Notes under the pieces: generated by a model
Told to the model about the DNA's origin: nothing
Database searches by the model: none
The model's input: only the letters and a program-made list of their open reading frames with translations
Made by a program: the position numbers and the translations under genes
Assembly (NCBI RefSeq): GCF_019457635.1
Contig: NZ_CP080412.1
Location: 4,340,001 to 4,404,000, forward strand
Source: Shewanella mangrovisoli
GTDB lineage: Bacteria > Pseudomonadota > Gammaproteobacteria > Enterobacterales > Shewanellaceae
Direction: 5' to 3'
Length of the DNA stretch: 64,000 nucleotides
Shown: positions 61,895 to 64,000 of the stretch, one piece after another
Layout: each line of letters starts with the position of its first letter
Position numbering within the stretch: position 1 is the stretch's first letter

Positions 61895-63421
61895 ATGGCG
61901 ATAGCCTGCGTGCATACCCGAGCCAGTTGCGGTGTTGAGGCTCCAGAAGTCATCGTTGAAGTGCATCTCAGTAATGGTCTGCCCGCCTTTAATCTGGTGG
62001 GCTTACCCGAAGCCTCGGTCAAAGAAGCGCGTGAGCGCGTACGCAGCGCCTTGATTAATGCGGGATTTGAATTCCCCATGCGCCGGATAACGGTTAATCT
62101 CGCGCCGGCGGACTTACCCAAACAAGGGGGGCGTTATGATCTGCCCATTGCCATAGGCATTCTGGCGGCTTCGGAGCAAATCCCCGCCAGCAGCCTTAAA
62201 AATACCGAATTTGTCGGTGAGCTCGCGCTCTCCGGGCAGATACGCCATTGCCAAGGGTTACTGCCCGCCATCATTGCGGCTAAACGTCATAACAATCAGC
62301 TAATTCTTCCCTTAGAGAATCGCCACGATGCCGAGCTTGTGGGCTATCACAGCGTCTATTTTGCTTCCCATCTGCAAAGCTTAGCCGCGTTTCTCCACGG
62401 ACAGGCGCCATTGCCTATGCTCGAGCAACAGCTCGAATGGATTAGCGATGAGGCGCCAACCACCCCGCCTTGCCTGAGCGACGTCATAGGCCAGTATCAA
62501 GCCAAACAAGCCCTCGAAATCGCCGCGGCCGGAAACCATAACCTATTGATGCTTGGCCCGCCGGGCACAGGCAAAACCATGTTAGCCAGCCGAATTATGG
62601 CCTTATTGCCCATACTCAATTACGAAGAGGCATTAGAGGTCGCCGCCATTCATTCGGTGGCGGGCATTAATATCAAACCGCAGGATTTTTTGAAGCGGCC
62701 ATTTCGCGCGCCGCACCATACCAGTTCGTCCATCTCCTTGGTCGGCGGTGGCAGCATTCCTAAACCGGGGGAAATCTCCCTCGCCCATCGCGGGGTGTTG
62801 TTTTTGGATGAAGTCGCCGAGTTCCCCCGTAAGGTGCTCGATTGCCTGCGTGAACCCATGGAAACGGGCGAAGTAGTGATCTCCCGCGCCGCCGCTAAGT
62901 TAACCTTTTTGAGCCGCTTTCAGTTGATCGCCGCCATGAATCCCAGTCCCAGCGGCGATATTGAAGGGGCGAACCGCGCCACACCCGATCAGGTTCAGCG
63001 TTATCTCGCCAGACTGTCGGGGCCTTTCTTAGATAGGTTCGACCTCACCATCGAAGTCCCCAAACTCCCCGCGGGCACACTCACACAACCAACAAGTGCC
63101 AGCGAAACCAGTGATGAAATCGCTAAGCGAGTCAAACGCGCCCGCGATAGTCAACTGGCGCGAGCTGGCGTGCTCAACAGTGAACTCTCGGGAAAACAAC
63201 TAAAACAATTCGGCGGCCTCAGCGACGCCGACTTAGGCTTTTTAGAGCAGAGTGTCGTCAAGCTTGGGTTATCCGTTCGCAGCTTTCATCGCATTCAACG
63301 TGTTGCCCGCACCATTGCCGATCTGGAGCAAGCCCCCAATACCGAACGGCGCCACCTCGCCCAAGCCTTAGGTTATCGCGCCATGGACAAGCTATTAGCT
63401 CGCTTATCCCAGCAGTATTGA
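61895..63421 (+). CDS. comM: ComM/YifB family Mg chelatase-like AAA+ ATPase
   Basis: The 508-residue protein has the N-terminal YifB domain (SNGLPAFNLVGLPEASVKEARERV), AAA+ Walker A MLGPPGTGKTMLASRI, Walker B GVLFLDEVAEFPR and a C-terminal domain (SVRSFHRIQRVARTIADLE). ComM is a helicase that aids branch migration during natural transformation in Vibrio; the family is wide. ATG 61895 has AAGGA seven bases upstream. Confidence 0.94.
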   Translation: MAIACVHTRASCGVEAPEVIVEVHLSNGLPAFNLVGLPEASVKEARERVRSALINAGFEFPMRRITVNLAPADLPKQGGRYDLPIAIGILAASEQIPASSLKNTEFVGELALSGQIRHCQGLLPAIIAAKRHNNQLILPLENRHDAELVGYHSVYFASHLQSLAAFLHGQAPLPMLEQQLEWISDEAPTTPPCLSDVIGQYQAKQALEIAAAGNHNLLMLGPPGTGKTMLASRIMALLPILNYEEALEVAAIHSVAGINIKPQDFLKRPFRAPHHTSSSISLVGGGSIPKPGEISLAHRGVLFLDEVAEFPRKVLDCLREPMETGEVVISRAAAKLTFLSRFQLIAAMNPSPSGDIEGANRATPDQVQRYLARLSGPFLDRFDLTIEVPKLPAGTLTQPTSASETSDEIAKRVKRARDSQLARAGVLNSELSGKQLKQFGGLSDADLGFLEQSVVKLGLSVRSFHRIQRVARTIADLEQAPNTERRHLAQALGYRAMDKLLARLSQQY

Positions 63422-63521
63422 GGCTCAAAATGTTAACAAATGCCCCGACCAGCTGCCGTAAGATTGAGCCAAACGCCGACACCGAGTAACATAGGCCTCC
63501 AATTTTTATCAGGAGGCACTA

Positions 63522-64000
63522 ATGGGGACGCTGTTTTCACAATTAAAAGGCTGCATTGCCTTCTTAGGCTATGTCGTGAATACCTTGTTTTGGGTTATAC
63601 CTATAGTGCTCGGCAGCCTGATAAAGCTTATCCCTCTGCCACCACTGAGAACGGCCATCAGCTACTTTCTCGACTTTTGCGCGAGTGCCTGGATCAGCGT
63701 CAATGGTGTGATTGAACGTGTGCTGCACCCAGTCGACGTCGAACTCACGGGTGACACCCAATTCTCGACCAAAGAATGGTATATGGTGATTGCTAACCAT
63801 CAGTCTTGGGTAGATATTTTAATCCTGCAACGGGTGTTTAACCGCCGCATTCCCTTCCTGAAGTTCTTCCTCAAACAGGAACTGCTTTATGTACCAGTAT
63901 TAGGACTGGCGTGGTGGGCATTGGACTTTCCCTTTATGCGCCGTTATAGCACGGCACAGCTGAAGAAAAATCCAAAGCTTAAAGGCAAAGATATTGAAAT
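63522..64000 (+). CDS. yihG: YihG-type acyltransferase (N-terminal part)
   Basis: The first 159 residues are present before the window ends. A hydrophobic segment near the start (VNTLFWVIPIVLGSLIKLIP) is followed by the acyltransferase HX4D motif in VIANHQSWVDILIL and ELLYVPVLGLAWWALDFPFMRRYS. YihG-type enzymes are 1-acylglycerol-3-phosphate acyltransferase relatives in the inner membrane. AGGAGG lies just upstream of ATG 63522. Confidence 0.88.
   Translation, partial: MGTLFSQLKGCIAFLGYVVNTLFWVIPIVLGSLIKLIPLPPLRTAISYFLDFCASAWISVNGVIERVLHPVDVELTGDTQFSTKEWYMVIANHQSWVDILILQRVFNRRIPFLKFFLKQELLYVPVLGLAWWALDFPFMRRYSTAQLKKNPKLKGKDIE

Overview
The window is a chromosomal segment of a gammaproteobacterium, most probably a Shewanella. 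This is inferred from the sequence character and gene order of the core genes (leuABC with a leuL attenuator, recQ, yigI-rarD, argA, rpmBG-radC, coaBC-dut-slmA, rph-pyrE, yicC, gmk-rpoZ-spoT-ridA, comM-yihG); no database was searched. Both ends cut genes: leuC at the left (minus strand) and a yihG-type acyltransferase at the right.

Layout. 1-3.3 kb: leucine operon on the minus strand, with a leucine-rich leader peptide, attenuator and promoter. 3.5-9.5 kb: a membrane TPR protein with a decayed GGDEF-like domain, recQ, yigI, rarD and a small membrane protein. 9.6-20.6 kb: housekeeping genes, namely argA with ARG boxes, rpmBG, radC, coaBC-dut-slmA, a secreted S9 peptidase, folE, the rph-pyrE attenuated operon and yicC. 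20.6-37.17 kb: an integrated genomic island. 37.2-50 kb: accessory and metabolic genes, including yjjG, paired YdcZ-type transporters, LysR, a PLD-helicase-DUF3427 protein, Fic, a sulfotransferase, MFS, a kinase/nucleotidyltransferase pair and a DUF805-like protein. 51-64 kb: gmk-rpoZ-spoT-ridA, an acyl-CoA synthetase, a Na/Ca exchanger, a TPR protein with a DesK/DesR-like two-component pair, a DUF1963 protein, comM and yihG.

The island is bounded by a 23-bp imperfect direct repeat. One copy is the 3' end of yicC (20574-20596) and the other is at 37145-37167. It carries a P4-type tyrosine integrase, a stand-alone JAMM/MPN metalloprotease-like protein, a type I restriction-modification operon (hsdM-hsdS-SIR2-hsdR), an unrecognised protein, an HGGxSTG-type zinc-ligand protein, a YagK/YfjJ (inovirus Gp2-like) HUH replication protein next to a GATC-rich repeat region, two AlpA-type regulators, an unrecognised ORF and a hipBA toxin-antitoxin pair with three 28-bp-spaced operators.

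The most notable features are the SIR2-domain gene translationally coupled inside the hsd operon, an N-terminal frameshift in hsdM, and the GATC-dense repeat cluster that may be the island's replication origin. Using an effector gene nested in a type I R-M operon as a backup defence has a precedent in prrC, but the SIR2 arrangement deserves testing.
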